Of a stretch of 64,000 nucleotides of DNA, positions 50,895 to 61,108 are shown piece after piece. Where the stretch lies: the NCBI GenBank assembly GCA_005938025.2, contig VCCI02000004.1, forward strand, positions 269,607 through 333,606. The letters are read 5' to 3'. Each line of letters starts with the position of its first letter. The first letter of the stretch is position 1. The notes beneath the pieces are model-generated. The model was not told where the DNA came from and ran no database searches. It worked only from the letters and a program-made list of their open reading frames with translations. A program made the position numbers and the translations under genes. This DNA is from Inquilinus sp. KBS0705 (lineage in GTDB: Bacteria; Bacteroidota; Bacteroidia; Sphingobacteriales; Sphingobacteriaceae).

Positions 50895-51551
50895 ATGAAA
50901 CCTTTACGCTTATTGGCGGCAATGTTGCTGTTGCCATTGCTGTCGATAGCACAAAGCAACTTTAAACCCGGCTACGTGGTTACCCTAAAAGGCGATACCA
51001 TACAAGGCTTTTTTGACTACAGGGGATGGGATAGTAACCCCCGGAAAGTAAAATTTAAAACCGACCTTAATGCTGCTGTACAGGAATTAACCCCTGCCAA
51101 TACCTTGTATTTTGATATAAACGGACTGGAGGCTTATCAGCATTATGAAGGCCCTATAACACTTGATTGGATGCCGAAAACAGGGTAGGCAACGAAAGGG
51201 ACAGCACCTTTAGGATGGACACCGTATTTGTAAGGGTATTGCAAAGAGGCGAAAAAATGACCCTTTACTCCTACTCGGACCATATAAAAGATCGTTTTTA
51301 CTACACGGAAAAAAACAGCGAAACCCCAAAAGAATTAGGTTATCGCGTTTATTACGATAGCAATAAGGTAAACATGTTTAGGGGCCGTACGGTTAACGAA
51401 AATACCTACATGAAACAGTTGTATGACCTTGCTTTTAAATACAATGTACTAACCGACAGGCTTCAAAAGATGATTGAAGAATCGGGGTATGAAAAGCGCT
51501 ATATTTGACATAGTAAGCCGCATAAACGGCCTGGGTAAAAAGAAAAAATAA
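50895..51551 (+). pseudogene. Frameshifted paralogue of the neighbouring barrel-linked protein
   Basis: Starts at ATG 50895 with signal peptide MKPLRLLAAMLLLPLLSIAQ. The same N-terminal domain as 51591-52868 follows (SNFKPGYVVTLKGDTI). The frame breaks near 51168-51170: one extra base in GG restores D-W-D-A-ENRV to the paralogue frame. A second break near 51500 leads to the frame IVSRINGLGKKKK, which stops at 51551. The paralogue there continues into a C-terminal barrel-like part that this copy lacks. Two indels suggest a decaying or N-terminal-only copy, unless they are sequencing errors. Confidence 0.75.
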
Positions 51552-51590
51552 CCCGCAAAACTTTTATTTATACCAGCCTAAACCCAATTT

Positions 51591-52868
51591 ATGAAAAAAC
51601 TTTACAAACTGTTATTAGCAGTATTGCTGCTCCCTGCCATTGCCTTTGCGCAAAGTAATTTTAAACCTGGTTATATAGTAACTTTAAAGGGCGATACCAT
51701 TCGTGGGATGGTTGACTACCAGGAATGGGATAACAACCCCGGTGCAATTAACTTTAAGACAGCCGATGCAAAAATCAACAAGTATACACCGGCTACTATC
51801 AGCTATTTTAGTATTGATAACCGCGAAGAGTATCAAAAATATACCGGCCCTATTAGTCGCGATGAGACGTATGAGAATCGTGTGCTTGCAGGCAGGGATA
51901 CCAGTTTTTTTGTGGGCGATGTTTTTTTAAAGGTTTTACAAAAAGGTAAAACCATAAATTTTTATGAATATACCGACGCTATAAAGTCACGCTTTTTTTA
52001 TAACGACCATAGTGATAATACCTACCACGAATTAGTATACCGCGTATACTATAACCCCGATGTGGTAGACCGCTTTAAAGGCCGCACCGTTAACGAAAAC
52101 ACTTATCTGCAACAATTAACCTCAATTGCATTAAAGGCCGGCGTAATGGACGATAAGTTGCAAAGCATGATGGAAGATGCTAATTACAATAAAATTGTGT
52201 TGCTTAAAATAGCGAGCAAAATGAACGGATTAAGCAATGCAGACCTGCGAAAAAAAATAAATAGCGATGATGCATCCAACTTTGACGTTTATGCTGGTGT
52301 TGCTGCAAGTATATCAAAAATAACACCCGTTGACTTGTACCTGGCTAATGGCGGTAAACCCTATTCATCTGTTTTACCAAAAGCGTTGGTAGGCTTTAAT
52401 GTTTATGCTAACCCTAACACCCGCCGCGTTGTGGTTACATTAGAACTTAGTGTAACACTGGGTAAATACGAATCGATATATGACAATAAGATATATCCTT
52501 ACAAAGGCATACATTATGGCTACAATCAGGTAATAGTATCGGCAACGCCGCAGGTTTCATATAACTTTTACAATGCCGATAACTTTAAAGTTTTTGCAAC
52601 CTTTGGTTTCGATATAAGTCATTACAGCTATACAAACCACATATACGAGGAGCAAGATGGTTCGGAAGCCAACTATGGGCGCAACCCATTTCAGTTTTAT
52701 CAATTTATAAACTCACCGGCTTATAAGCTTGGCGTTTTGGTTAATAAACGTGTACAGGTATATGCCTATCATGTTCAAGGGGGCTATATAAATTATGATA
52801 GCTCATTTGATCAAAAGCAAAGCACTTACCAAATAGGTTTAAATTATATTTTAGGCAAGCAAAAGTAA
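51591..52868 (+). CDS. Secreted protein with C-terminal barrel-like domain, function unknown
   Basis: 425 aa. A signal peptide (MKKLYKLLLAVLLLPAIAFA) is followed by a globular N-terminal domain (about 22-225) beginning SNFKPGYIVTLKGDTIRGMV and containing RFKGRTVNENTYLQQL. The C-terminal part (about 235-425) has alternating hydrophobic strands and ends with Phe/Tyr-containing strands (YQIGLNYILGKQK), as in small outer-membrane barrels of the phylum. It is tandem to a broken copy of its N-terminal part just upstream. It is likely outer-membrane associated; the biological role is unknown. Confidence 0.8.
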   Translation: MKKLYKLLLAVLLLPAIAFAQSNFKPGYIVTLKGDTIRGMVDYQEWDNNPGAINFKTADAKINKYTPATISYFSIDNREEYQKYTGPISRDETYENRVLAGRDTSFFVGDVFLKVLQKGKTINFYEYTDAIKSRFFYNDHSDNTYHELVYRVYYNPDVVDRFKGRTVNENTYLQQLTSIALKAGVMDDKLQSMMEDANYNKIVLLKIASKMNGLSNADLRKKINSDDASNFDVYAGVAASISKITPVDLYLANGGKPYSSVLPKALVGFNVYANPNTRRVVVTLELSVTLGKYESIYDNKIYPYKGIHYGYNQVIVSATPQVSYNFYNADNFKVFATFGFDISHYSYTNHIYEEQDGSEANYGRNPFQFYQFINSPAYKLGVLVNKRVQVYAYHVQGGYINYDSSFDQKQSTYQIGLNYILGKQK

Positions 52869-54821
52869 CTACCTCACCAGCATTACCCAACCCGATCTTT
52901 TTGGGGTGTCGTTCTTCAGGTCGATAACGTAATAATATACCCCTACGGGTAACTGCCTGCCCTGGAATATACCATTCCAGGGTTTTGCATATCCCGTGGT
53001 GTGGTAAACTTCGCTGCCGCTGCGGGTGTACACAGTAAGTACACTTTCGGGATAGGTGCTTAGCTGATCAATATTCCACAGGTCGTTAATACCATCGTTA
53101 TTTGGCGAGAAGGTGTTAGGAATGGTTATTTTTTTAAACACCCGCACAAAAACATCATCCGTTACCACACCGCAATTATCCTGCGACTCTACATGCAGCG
53201 TATACGTGGTGTTCTCTACCGGGCTTACCGTTGGTGTAGGTGTAAGCGCGTTGGCGATGTGGCCATCAGGTGTCCAGTAAAATTTAACATTATCACCCGA
53301 AACGGTGCCGTTGAGTTGTATGCTTTCGCCCTCTTGTATGCTCACATCGGCCCCGGCATCGGCATGGGGCCTTTTTATCACCACTACCGTTACCGTGTAG
53401 CTTTCGTCGGTGCAGGCGCCGTTATCTATCTTCAAATGGTAGGTGGTGGTTTCGGCGGGCTTGGCTATAGGGTTGGGTATATCGTCGTGGTCAAGGCCGG
53501 TAGCGGGTGTCCATTTATATGTATAATTGGCACCTCCGGTAGCTGTTAAGGGGGTCTCGTCGCCTTCGCATATAACACCGCCCCCACTAACCGTAGCTTG
53601 CACCTTTGGCAATACCGTAACTGTTGTTGATGCTACCGTAGAGCAGCCTTTGTCGGACGTTACGGTTACTGTATATACCCCATTAAAACTGGTATTGGCA
53701 CTTGGGCTTACAAGCGGCGAATTATCTGTTGAGGTATATCCGTTGGGGCCAGTCCATCTGTAAGTAGCCCCACCTGTAGCACTTAGCCTCAGCTCCTGCC
53801 CAAAACAAACAGTAGTTGTAGCCGCCACGTTGGCAACCGGCAGCTTGTTCACATTTATAGTAAGCGGTGCCGAGTATATGCGGCAATTGATAGATGCACC
53901 GGCCTCTAAAACGCCCAGGCGGTATTGGTATATACCCGCTGTTGCATTGGGCAATGCTACATTTAGCGATGTGGTGGTACCGTTGGCGGCATCTTTCCAA
54001 AGCTTTGCTACATCATCATAATATTGCCACTGGTAAACCGGGTTGATGTACCCCACCTGCGAACCTTTTAAAGTGTAATTGCCATTCTCGTGCTCGCATT
54101 GGTCTTTTGTTTTGGTACCGCCCAGTACGCCAAAACCGGTGGTAATAATTGGCCCGCATGGCCTAAAGGTAATATCATCTAACACCAGGTCGTTTCCGTT
54201 ACCGCCGGGCGCGTTATTTATCATTTTTACGATAATATCCTCGCCGGTAGCAGGCGTGGTAAATAATGTGCCATATTGATGAAATGTAGCCACCTCCTCA
54301 GACGGTATATCGCCTGTTGGATAAGTTTTAAGCACTCTCCCGCTTACTGTTTCAATACTAAAAGTGATATTAGGCTTAATTTCGGGCCTGTTTACCCCGC
54401 GTATCAGGTTTAATATCCAGGCTGCAAACTCATAGGTGGTATTAGGGCACAATACCTGGCCGCTGGCTTTTTGTGTATAAAACACTCCGGGGGCATACGA
54501 TGAATTAACCACCATCATGTAGCCATTTTTATCACCTGTATGGTCGTGTGGTACTATATCCCAGGCGTTAAAACAGGTGCCTATGCCGGTTTCAATAGTG
54601 TAAAAGCCGTCCCCCGGGCACGATTGCGATGTATAGGTATAATTGGTTACCGTGCCGGGTAAAGCGGGCCCGGTGCCAAAGGTTGATCCGGCCCCAAAGG
54701 TTTCATTTATTACCGGGTCGCCCAGGCTGCCGTTACAGGTTTGCGCCCTGGTTTGCAGCGTAACCAACAGTATAATTGCCGATAATAGAATTTTAAAACT
54801 GACCGACCGGGTAAATGGCAT
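52869..54821 (-). CDS. T9SS type B secreted multidomain surface protein
   Basis: 650 aa. It has a signal peptide (FKILLSAIILLVTLQTRAQT) and an N-terminal Cys-containing domain (about 30-210) with two Cys pairs, similar to lectin-like modules that precede PKD repeats. Three or four Ig/PKD-like repeats follow (CFGQELRLSATGGATYRW, CEGDETPLTATGGANYTYKW, IQEGESIQLNGTVSGD). The C-terminus VFKKITIPNTFSPNNDGIND with a tail ending SGWVMLVR is the gliding-motility-associated (type B) sorting domain of the type IX secretion system. It is therefore exported to the cell surface or medium. Likely an adhesin; ligand unknown. Confidence 0.9.
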   Translation of the reverse strand: MPFTRSVSFKILLSAIILLVTLQTRAQTCNGSLGDPVINETFGAGSTFGTGPALPGTVTNYTYTSQSCPGDGFYTIETGIGTCFNAWDIVPHDHTGDKNGYMMVVNSSYAPGVFYTQKASGQVLCPNTTYEFAAWILNLIRGVNRPEIKPNITFSIETVSGRVLKTYPTGDIPSEEVATFHQYGTLFTTPATGEDIIVKMINNAPGGNGNDLVLDDITFRPCGPIITTGFGVLGGTKTKDQCEHENGNYTLKGSQVGYINPVYQWQYYDDVAKLWKDAANGTTTSLNVALPNATAGIYQYRLGVLEAGASINCRIYSAPLTINVNKLPVANVAATTTVCFGQELRLSATGGATYRWTGPNGYTSTDNSPLVSPSANTSFNGVYTVTVTSDKGCSTVASTTVTVLPKVQATVSGGGVICEGDETPLTATGGANYTYKWTPATGLDHDDIPNPIAKPAETTTYHLKIDNGACTDESYTVTVVVIKRPHADAGADVSIQEGESIQLNGTVSGDNVKFYWTPDGHIANALTPTPTVSPVENTTYTLHVESQDNCGVVTDDVFVRVFKKITIPNTFSPNNDGINDLWNIDQLSTYPESVLTVYTRSGSEVYHTTGYAKPWNGIFQGRQLPVGVYYYVIDLKNDTPKRSGWVMLVR

Positions 54822-54957
54822 TATAGCTGTGTAACTTTAATTTCAAAAATATACTTTTTTAGCGATGTTGCATCGCTTTGCAGGTGATATATAAGTAATT
54901 ACCTACGCCAATAAAACAAAAATAAACCGCGCCAGGTTGCTATATTTAATACCGCCT

Positions 54958-56271
54958 ATGAAATACCAGTTATTGTACTTAGCCGCTTGTTTATTTATTA
55001 TTACAGCCTGCAAGCAAAAGAAAGCCGATCTGACTAAAGCCTACAGGTTAAATACCGATGTACAACAACAGGTAAACCTGCCGGCGCCGTATCAAACAAA
55101 ATCTGCACGTAACTATTGCAAGGTAATTGGCTGGCCCAAGGGTAAAACCCCCGTTGCACCACAAGGCTTTACTGTAAGCCTATTTGGCGACGGTTTAAAT
55201 AATCCGCGCAATATTTATATAGCGCCTAACGGCGACATATTAGTAGCCGAAGCTAACACCGAATTAAAGGGTATTAAAAAAATAGGTGCTACTATTATAG
55301 GCGCGGCTGCTTCGCAAAATTTAGGTAAAAGCGCCAACCGTATTACCCTTTTTAGGGATGCCGACGGCGATGGCGTACCTGAAAAGAAACAAACCTTTTT
55401 AAGTAACCTGAACCAGCCGTATGGTATGCTGATATTAGGCAATGCCTTTTATGTAGCCAATACCGATGGCTTATGGAAATATGATTATTTACCAGGCCAA
55501 ACCCGCATTACCACACCCGGTAAAATGATACTGGCACTACCTGCGGGTGGCTACAATAACCACTGGACACGCAACTTACGTGTAAACGCCACCGGCACAA
55601 AAATATTTGTATCGGTAGGCTCGGGTACAAACGTGGCAGATCATGGAATGGAAAACGAGGTACGCCGTGCTGATATTTTAGAAATTAACCCCGATGGCAC
55701 CGGCGAGCGCGTATATGCAAGCGGCTTGCGCAACCCTGCCGGTATAGATGTGCAGCCCGGCACAGGCGTTTTATACACCGTTGTAAACGAACGCGATGAC
55801 CTTGGCGACGAACTGGTGCCCGATTACCTGACCAGCGTTAAAGAAAATGGTTTTTACGGCTGGCCCTGGGCCTATTTTGGCAAGCACGAAGACCCGCGCC
55901 TAAAGGTAAAACGCCCGGATATGGTAGCCAAAACCATTACGCCTGATTTTGCATTAGGCGCGCATACGGCATCATTAGGATTAGCATTTTATACCGGCAA
56001 AAACTTCCCGCAGCAATATATTAATGGTGCTTTTATTGGCCAGCACGGCTCGTGGAACCGGTCGGTATTGTCGGGTTATAAGGTAACTTTCCTGCCTTTC
56101 AGTAATAATAAACCGGCCAATAAGATGGTCGATTTTTTAACCGGCTTTATTGCTGATAGCGCCAAGCAAGAGGTTTATGGCCGCCCGGTTGGTGTTGCAG
56201 TTGCCAAAGACGGCTCATTATTAGTGGCAGATGATTCGGGTAATAAAATATGGCGGGTTAGGGCAAAGTAG
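54958..56271 (+). CDS. PQQ-dependent sugar (sorbosone-type) dehydrogenase, lipoprotein
   Basis: 437 aa from ATG 54958 (MKYQLLYLAACLFIITAC), with Cys18 as lipid anchor. The six-bladed propeller of the GSDH family shows in GLNNPRNIYIAPNGDILVAE near residue 80, LNQPYGMLILGNAFYVANTDG, HWTRNLRVNATGTKIFVSVG near 200, and YASGLRNPAGIDVQPGTG near 260. Late in the protein come GQHGSWNRSVLSGYKV and RPVGVAVAKDGSLLVADDSG. It oxidises an aldose or sorbosone and passes electrons to a periplasmic acceptor; PQQ-binding Arg/His are present in the family motifs. It is followed 64 bases later by a TonB-dependent receptor. Confidence 0.88.
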   Translation: MKYQLLYLAACLFIITACKQKKADLTKAYRLNTDVQQQVNLPAPYQTKSARNYCKVIGWPKGKTPVAPQGFTVSLFGDGLNNPRNIYIAPNGDILVAEANTELKGIKKIGATIIGAAASQNLGKSANRITLFRDADGDGVPEKKQTFLSNLNQPYGMLILGNAFYVANTDGLWKYDYLPGQTRITTPGKMILALPAGGYNNHWTRNLRVNATGTKIFVSVGSGTNVADHGMENEVRRADILEINPDGTGERVYASGLRNPAGIDVQPGTGVLYTVVNERDDLGDELVPDYLTSVKENGFYGWPWAYFGKHEDPRLKVKRPDMVAKTITPDFALGAHTASLGLAFYTGKNFPQQYINGAFIGQHGSWNRSVLSGYKVTFLPFSNNKPANKMVDFLTGFIADSAKQEVYGRPVGVAVAKDGSLLVADDSGNKIWRVRAK

Positions 56272-56302
56272 CTAAACAAATATTACTTTTTGCAGCAGCT
56301 GT

Positions 56303-56334
56303 TTTGCAAGGGCTATTTTGTTAGCTTAGCTTTG
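56303..56334 (+). promoter_or_regulatory. Promoter with near-leaderless geometry for the TonB receptor
   Basis: TTTG (56303-56306), 20 bases, then TAGCTTTG (56327-56334) fit the Bacteroidota -33/-7 consensus well. The -7 box ends one base before the first ATG (56336), so transcription would begin at or within the tandem ATGs at 56336 and 56339. Confidence 0.5.
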
Positions 56335-56335
56335 T

Positions 56336-58420
56336 ATGATGACCCGCACACTGCCCACCCTGTTATTAGCTTTGTTTAGCGCCAGCCTATCGGCACAAAA
56401 CAAGCCGGCAAGCCAGCCCGATACCACAAAGCAATTACAGCCCGTTACCGTTAAAGCCTATTTATCTACACAGCCTGTGCTTAGTGTGCCTGCATCGGTA
56501 AGTGTATTAGGCGCAGCACAATTAAAAATACAACCCGATATTTCTTTTGTTACCGCGTTAAATACCGTACCGGGCGTCAGGGCCGAAGAGCGTTCGCCGG
56601 GCAGTTACCGCTTGTCTATTAGGGGTAGTTTACTGCGCTCGCCATTTGGGGTAAGGGATGTAAAGATATATTTTGACGAGATACCGCTAACCGATGCAGG
56701 CGGCAATACTTATCTAAACGCTATCGACATTGGCAACATCCGCAATATCGAGATATTAAAAGGCCCCGATGGTAGCCTGTTTGGTGCCAATTCTGGCGGG
56801 GTGGTATTAATAAGCCCTGTAGTGGGTGGGCGTACAGATAGTAATTACCTTTCGCTGGGTGTAAATGGAGGCTCGTATGGGTTGTTTCATCAAAAGGCAT
56901 CGCTACAGCAAAGCGGCAGCAACTACCGCTTCAACCTCGATCAGTCGTACCAAAACTACGATGGCTACCGTCAAAACAGCCGCATGCACCGCATTTACCT
57001 AAATGCCAATAATAGCTGGTTTTACGGTAAACATAACGAGCTGAAAGCGCTTGCACTTTATTCCGACCTGGATTACCAAACACCCGGCGGCCTAACTATC
57101 GACCAATACAACGCCGACCCAACTCAGGCCCGCCCCGCAACTAAATTTGTACCAGGGGCTATCGATCAAAAAATACGCATCAACACTAAAATGCTGTTGG
57201 GCGGGCTGGTAAACGAGGCCCACCTAACCGACCGTATACGCAGTGTACTGGCTGTATTTGGCAACCATGTTGATTTTGAAAACCCCTTCATTACTAATTA
57301 TGAGCAGCGCAACGAAACTACATTTGGCGCGCGCACTTATTTTGAACTCGCCGGCATCCCGCAGGAAAACCTCAACTGGAAACTTAATTTAGGGCTGGAA
57401 TGGGAACAAACCAATTCGCTCATCAGCAACTATGGCAACAACAAAGGTGTTAGGGATACCACCCAAAAAATAGACCGCATAAACAGCAACCAGCATTTCT
57501 TTTTTGTACGCTATGCGGCCGATATTTATAAACGCCTGCATGCCGAGGCTGCCGTAAGCTTAAATTATTATGGTTACAAGTTTCGTAATGTGTACCCACT
57601 TAACGAGGCTACCGCCACTAACCGCGATTTTAGTGCCGAGCTAATGCCGCGTTTAGCTTTGTCGTACCAAATTCTGAATGATTTTATATGGCGCGCATCG
57701 GTTAGTCGTGGCTACTCTACCCCTACTACTGCCGAGGTGAGGCCAACCAGCAATATTGTAAATACTGCTTTACAGGCACAGTTTGGCTGGAACTATGAAA
57801 CCGGCCTGCGTTTGCGTAACAGCGACGAAACCATGCTTTTGGATGCGTCGGTATTTTATTACCGCCTGGATAATTCCATCGTTCGCCGATTAAACCCCGA
57901 TGAAACAGAATATTACATCAACTCGGGCGGTACCAACCAAAAAGGACTGGAATTGGCCTTTACCGACTGGCTCATCCGCCAAAATACCGAACATTTTATA
58001 CGCGGGTTGCAGTTTAACACGTCGCTAACGCTAAGTCGTTTTAACTTTAGGGATTACAATGTGGCGGGCACCAGCTACTCGGGCAATAAACTAACCGGCG
58101 TACCGCGCGAAGTGATGGTGTCATCGTTGATAGTGGCATTACCAAAGTATTTTTCGGTATTTGTGCAGCATAACTATACCTCCAACATTCCGCTTAACGA
58201 TGCCAACACCGTTTACGCGGCTAAGTATCATTTAATGCAGGCTAAAGCCAGCTGGGGGCACAAACTGGGCCTTAAAACAAGGCTGGAGCTTTATGCAGGA
58301 TCAGACAACCTGCTTAATCAAAAATACAGCCTCGGCAACGATCTGAACGCTATAGGCAACCGCTATTTTAACGCAGCGCCATTACGCAGCTACTTTTTTG
58401 GCGTGAATTTGGGCTTGTAA
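56336..58420 (+). CDS. TonB-dependent outer-membrane receptor
   Basis: 694 aa. Signal peptide MMTRTLPTLLLALFSASLSA (start may be the second Met, 56339). A TonB-box-like segment is followed by the plug domain (SVLGAAQLKIQPDISFVTAL to GGVVLISP, about 50-180). A 22-strand-type barrel ends in LRSYFFGVNLGL, with a final aromatic pattern. It has no CarboxypepD_reg-like domain, and its size and plug fit siderophore- or sugar-uptake receptors (FecA-like) rather than SusC. Substrate unknown. It follows the sugar dehydrogenase by 64 bases but has its own promoter-like boxes. Confidence 0.9.
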   Translation: MMTRTLPTLLLALFSASLSAQNKPASQPDTTKQLQPVTVKAYLSTQPVLSVPASVSVLGAAQLKIQPDISFVTALNTVPGVRAEERSPGSYRLSIRGSLLRSPFGVRDVKIYFDEIPLTDAGGNTYLNAIDIGNIRNIEILKGPDGSLFGANSGGVVLISPVVGGRTDSNYLSLGVNGGSYGLFHQKASLQQSGSNYRFNLDQSYQNYDGYRQNSRMHRIYLNANNSWFYGKHNELKALALYSDLDYQTPGGLTIDQYNADPTQARPATKFVPGAIDQKIRINTKMLLGGLVNEAHLTDRIRSVLAVFGNHVDFENPFITNYEQRNETTFGARTYFELAGIPQENLNWKLNLGLEWEQTNSLISNYGNNKGVRDTTQKIDRINSNQHFFFVRYAADIYKRLHAEAAVSLNYYGYKFRNVYPLNEATATNRDFSAELMPRLALSYQILNDFIWRASVSRGYSTPTTAEVRPTSNIVNTALQAQFGWNYETGLRLRNSDETMLLDASVFYYRLDNSIVRRLNPDETEYYINSGGTNQKGLELAFTDWLIRQNTEHFIRGLQFNTSLTLSRFNFRDYNVAGTSYSGNKLTGVPREVMVSSLIVALPKYFSVFVQHNYTSNIPLNDANTVYAAKYHLMQAKASWGHKLGLKTRLELYAGSDNLLNQKYSLGNDLNAIGNRYFNAAPLRSYFFGVNLGL

Positions 58421-58483
58421 ATATTACTTATCAAACCAATTTGTCATTGAGGAGCGCCGGCGCGATGCGGCAATAATATCCTA

Positions 58484-61036
58484 TTACTGCGCTATGGTCG
58501 CTTTCGCTTCGCTATCGGCAACGTTACCGCCGCGGCCCTTTACATCAAACGCCCTGAATTTTACTGGCCCTGTGGCTTCAACCGGTGCACGGTAAACAGG
58601 GCTGCTTGCTGTAGGCTCGCTGCCATCAGTAGTGTAGCGTACAGTTAAACCGGGATATTGAATATTGCTAAAGTATTTGCCATCCTGGTAAATAACGCCC
58701 GGTTTGGGTATACGGTAATGGAAACCGCCGGTGTAATACGCCAAACGCGGCAGTTCGCGCTTACCTAAAATATTCAGGAACTTGCTCCAATCCGCATCGT
58801 ATAATAGCTGACTTTTAGCGGCATCCTTTTCGGTAGCCCATGCCGGGTCCGGCGACCACGCCCGCTCGGCTAATGCCAGCAGTTTAGGGAATATCATATA
58901 CTCCATGCGCTCGCCGCCCTTAACCGTTTCGGCCCAAAGGGCACCTTGCAGGCCAAGTATATTGCTTTTACCATAGTCGGTTAAACGCTGCTTGCCTATA
59001 AACAGGTTGCGGTTTACAGGCTGCCCATTTTTATCTACATCGGCGTTTTTAAAATAATCGTAAGGGATAAAAGAGAAGAATTTATCTATACCCAGGTAAG
59101 TGCCCCAGTAATAGCCCGGCTCGTCGTACGATTTATCGTTGGCCATATCAAAATACAGGTTGGTTACACAGGTAAGCACTACTTTATAGCCGCCATTTGC
59201 CAGCTTGTAGGCCAGGTCTTCCTGCCCATCGCCCAATACATTGTTCCAAACATCAACGCGCATATCGTCATTTAAAAACTGCGGATTTACCACGTAGGTC
59301 GGTTTACCGTCTAAATTAGTTTTGCGCAGGGCCATCTCTTCCCAGCCCGATAATACCAGGTTCTTCTTTTTTAAAATATCGTTTACCCTGCCATAAAAAT
59401 AATACCACAGGTCGTTTGTACTTTTTATTTCGGGGTGGCTTACCTGCAGGGCCAAAAATGCAGGTGATTTCTCCCAAACATGCGCGGGGACTTCATCGCC
59501 ACCAAAATGTATGGTTTGCAGGGGTGCATTTGCTTCTTTATACATGGCAACCAAATCGTCAACTACAGTCTCTACATAGTTATAGGTTGATGGCAGCGCT
59601 ACATCTATCACATTATCGTTCCAATACTGTACCGAGCGGTAATCCGATTTGTCATTCATATCGCGCAGCAAATTGCGTTCGGCACCAGCTTTGTCGCCTG
59701 CAGCCATTAAACGCTCGTAACGGGCATCCATAGCCTTGATAGAGGCACGCGCATGGCCGGGAGATTCTATCTCGGGAATAACGGTGATGTGGCGCTCGGT
59801 GGCGTATTTTAAAATCTCGATGTAATCGGCCTTGGTGTAATAGCCGCTACCCGCTGTATTGGTAAAATCGGGGCCCGAACCATGTGAGGCAGGTAAAAAG
59901 CCCTTACTATCCAATGTGTGGCCGCGTTTAGAGCCTACGCCAGTTAACTCCGGCAGGGATGGTATTTCTATCCTCCAGCCTTCATCATCCGTTAAATGCA
60001 GGTGCAGTACGTTTAATTTGTACAGAGCCATCCCGGTGATCAGTTTAAGCACTTCGCTTTTTTGCTGAAAGTTGCGGGCTACATCCAGCATTACGGCGCG
60101 GTGCGCAAAGCGGGGCTCGTCTTTAACGGTTACACAAGGTATCTCTATCGCCGACGGCGTTTTGGCCAGCGCAATTGCAGGTATCAGTGTTTTTAATGAT
60201 TGGATGCCATAAAATATACCGGCGGTTGTGGCCGCTGTTATTTTAATTTGCGAAGGGGTTACGGTTAAGGTGTATGCCTCGGCACCTAAACTCGCATCTT
60301 TAGCCAATAGTATCATTTTGCCTGATGCATTGCCCGCGCCGCTTATCTTTTTACCAAATATGCTTTCCAGGTCCTTAATTAAGCCATTGGTTTCTTTATT
60401 AAATTCCGGCTCATAGGTTATGCGTATGGCGGTGGTTAAATTAAAAAATCCTGTACTCTCGGTATAAGCGGCCGGTGTAGGGAATACCTTTTGCAAAGTG
60501 GCGGCAGGGATATCCTGTATGGTTTTATTTTGATTATATATTACCTCGGGCGTAACCAAGCCCTGATAAGTAGGTTTGTATGGTTTAATGGTAAAATCGC
60601 CCGGCAGGTAGCCTTTGTTAGGTTCGGCATCCCATACAATGTAGGGGCCTTCAATGGCATCGGTAAAATTCACTACGGTAGATTCGCACAGGTAATCAAT
60701 ACGCCCGCTTTCGCCGGGCTTTACGGCAGTAAATTTGGTATTGGGTGTTATACTGTATAAGTCGCCGTTTATTTGCTCTACTTTGGCGTTACCGCTAACA
60801 GCATCAACCACAAAATTGCGCGATGAGTTAAAATATATCTTCCAGCCGGTAGATGGCAGCGTTTCTTTACCCTTATTGGTTATCACCAACGCGGTTAGTG
60901 CCTGGCCCTTGTTTTGGTAATTATTATCAACTACTTCCCAACTGATGTACAGATCGTGTGCATTTGGTTTGGGTGCATTGGCCATTGTATTAAAAGTAAC
61001 AATCGCTACAAGCGCAAGGGTAAGTAAATAACGCAT
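58484..61036 (-). CDS. GH20 beta-N-acetylhexosaminidase, secreted
   Basis: 850 aa. Signal peptide (MRYLLTLALVAIVTFNTMANA), then an N-terminal CHB_HEX carbohydrate-binding domain (about 25-170), the GH20b domain (about 185-300) and the catalytic barrel (about 305-700). The catalytic Asp-Glu pair is in TIHFGGDEVPAHVW, and LYKLNVLHLHLTDDEGWRIE is the typical strand motif. A C-terminal CHB_HEX_C/Fn3-associated domain (LTVRYTTDGSEPTASSPVY) ends the protein. It removes terminal GlcNAc or GalNAc from chitin oligomers, peptidoglycan fragments or glycans. The signal peptide indicates export to the periplasm or beyond. It is monocistronic. Confidence 0.93.
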   Translation of the reverse strand: MRYLLTLALVAIVTFNTMANAPKPNAHDLYISWEVVDNNYQNKGQALTALVITNKGKETLPSTGWKIYFNSSRNFVVDAVSGNAKVEQINGDLYSITPNTKFTAVKPGESGRIDYLCESTVVNFTDAIEGPYIVWDAEPNKGYLPGDFTIKPYKPTYQGLVTPEVIYNQNKTIQDIPAATLQKVFPTPAAYTESTGFFNLTTAIRITYEPEFNKETNGLIKDLESIFGKKISGAGNASGKMILLAKDASLGAEAYTLTVTPSQIKITAATTAGIFYGIQSLKTLIPAIALAKTPSAIEIPCVTVKDEPRFAHRAVMLDVARNFQQKSEVLKLITGMALYKLNVLHLHLTDDEGWRIEIPSLPELTGVGSKRGHTLDSKGFLPASHGSGPDFTNTAGSGYYTKADYIEILKYATERHITVIPEIESPGHARASIKAMDARYERLMAAGDKAGAERNLLRDMNDKSDYRSVQYWNDNVIDVALPSTYNYVETVVDDLVAMYKEANAPLQTIHFGGDEVPAHVWEKSPAFLALQVSHPEIKSTNDLWYYFYGRVNDILKKKNLVLSGWEEMALRKTNLDGKPTYVVNPQFLNDDMRVDVWNNVLGDGQEDLAYKLANGGYKVVLTCVTNLYFDMANDKSYDEPGYYWGTYLGIDKFFSFIPYDYFKNADVDKNGQPVNRNLFIGKQRLTDYGKSNILGLQGALWAETVKGGERMEYMIFPKLLALAERAWSPDPAWATEKDAAKSQLLYDADWSKFLNILGKRELPRLAYYTGGFHYRIPKPGVIYQDGKYFSNIQYPGLTVRYTTDGSEPTASSPVYRAPVEATGPVKFRAFDVKGRGGNVADSEAKATIAQ

Positions 61037-61108
61037 TAGAATTATATTTAGGTTTTTTGAAACGTAAATATAATATTTAAGATGTGTAAATACTTTTTAA
61101 AATATTTA

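Noticed and set aside
54861..54877. 7-bp hairpin upstream of the T9SS-secreted protein as terminator
   Set aside because: It lies between divergent gene starts, so a terminator there makes little sense; it could be a small operator but there is no further evidence.
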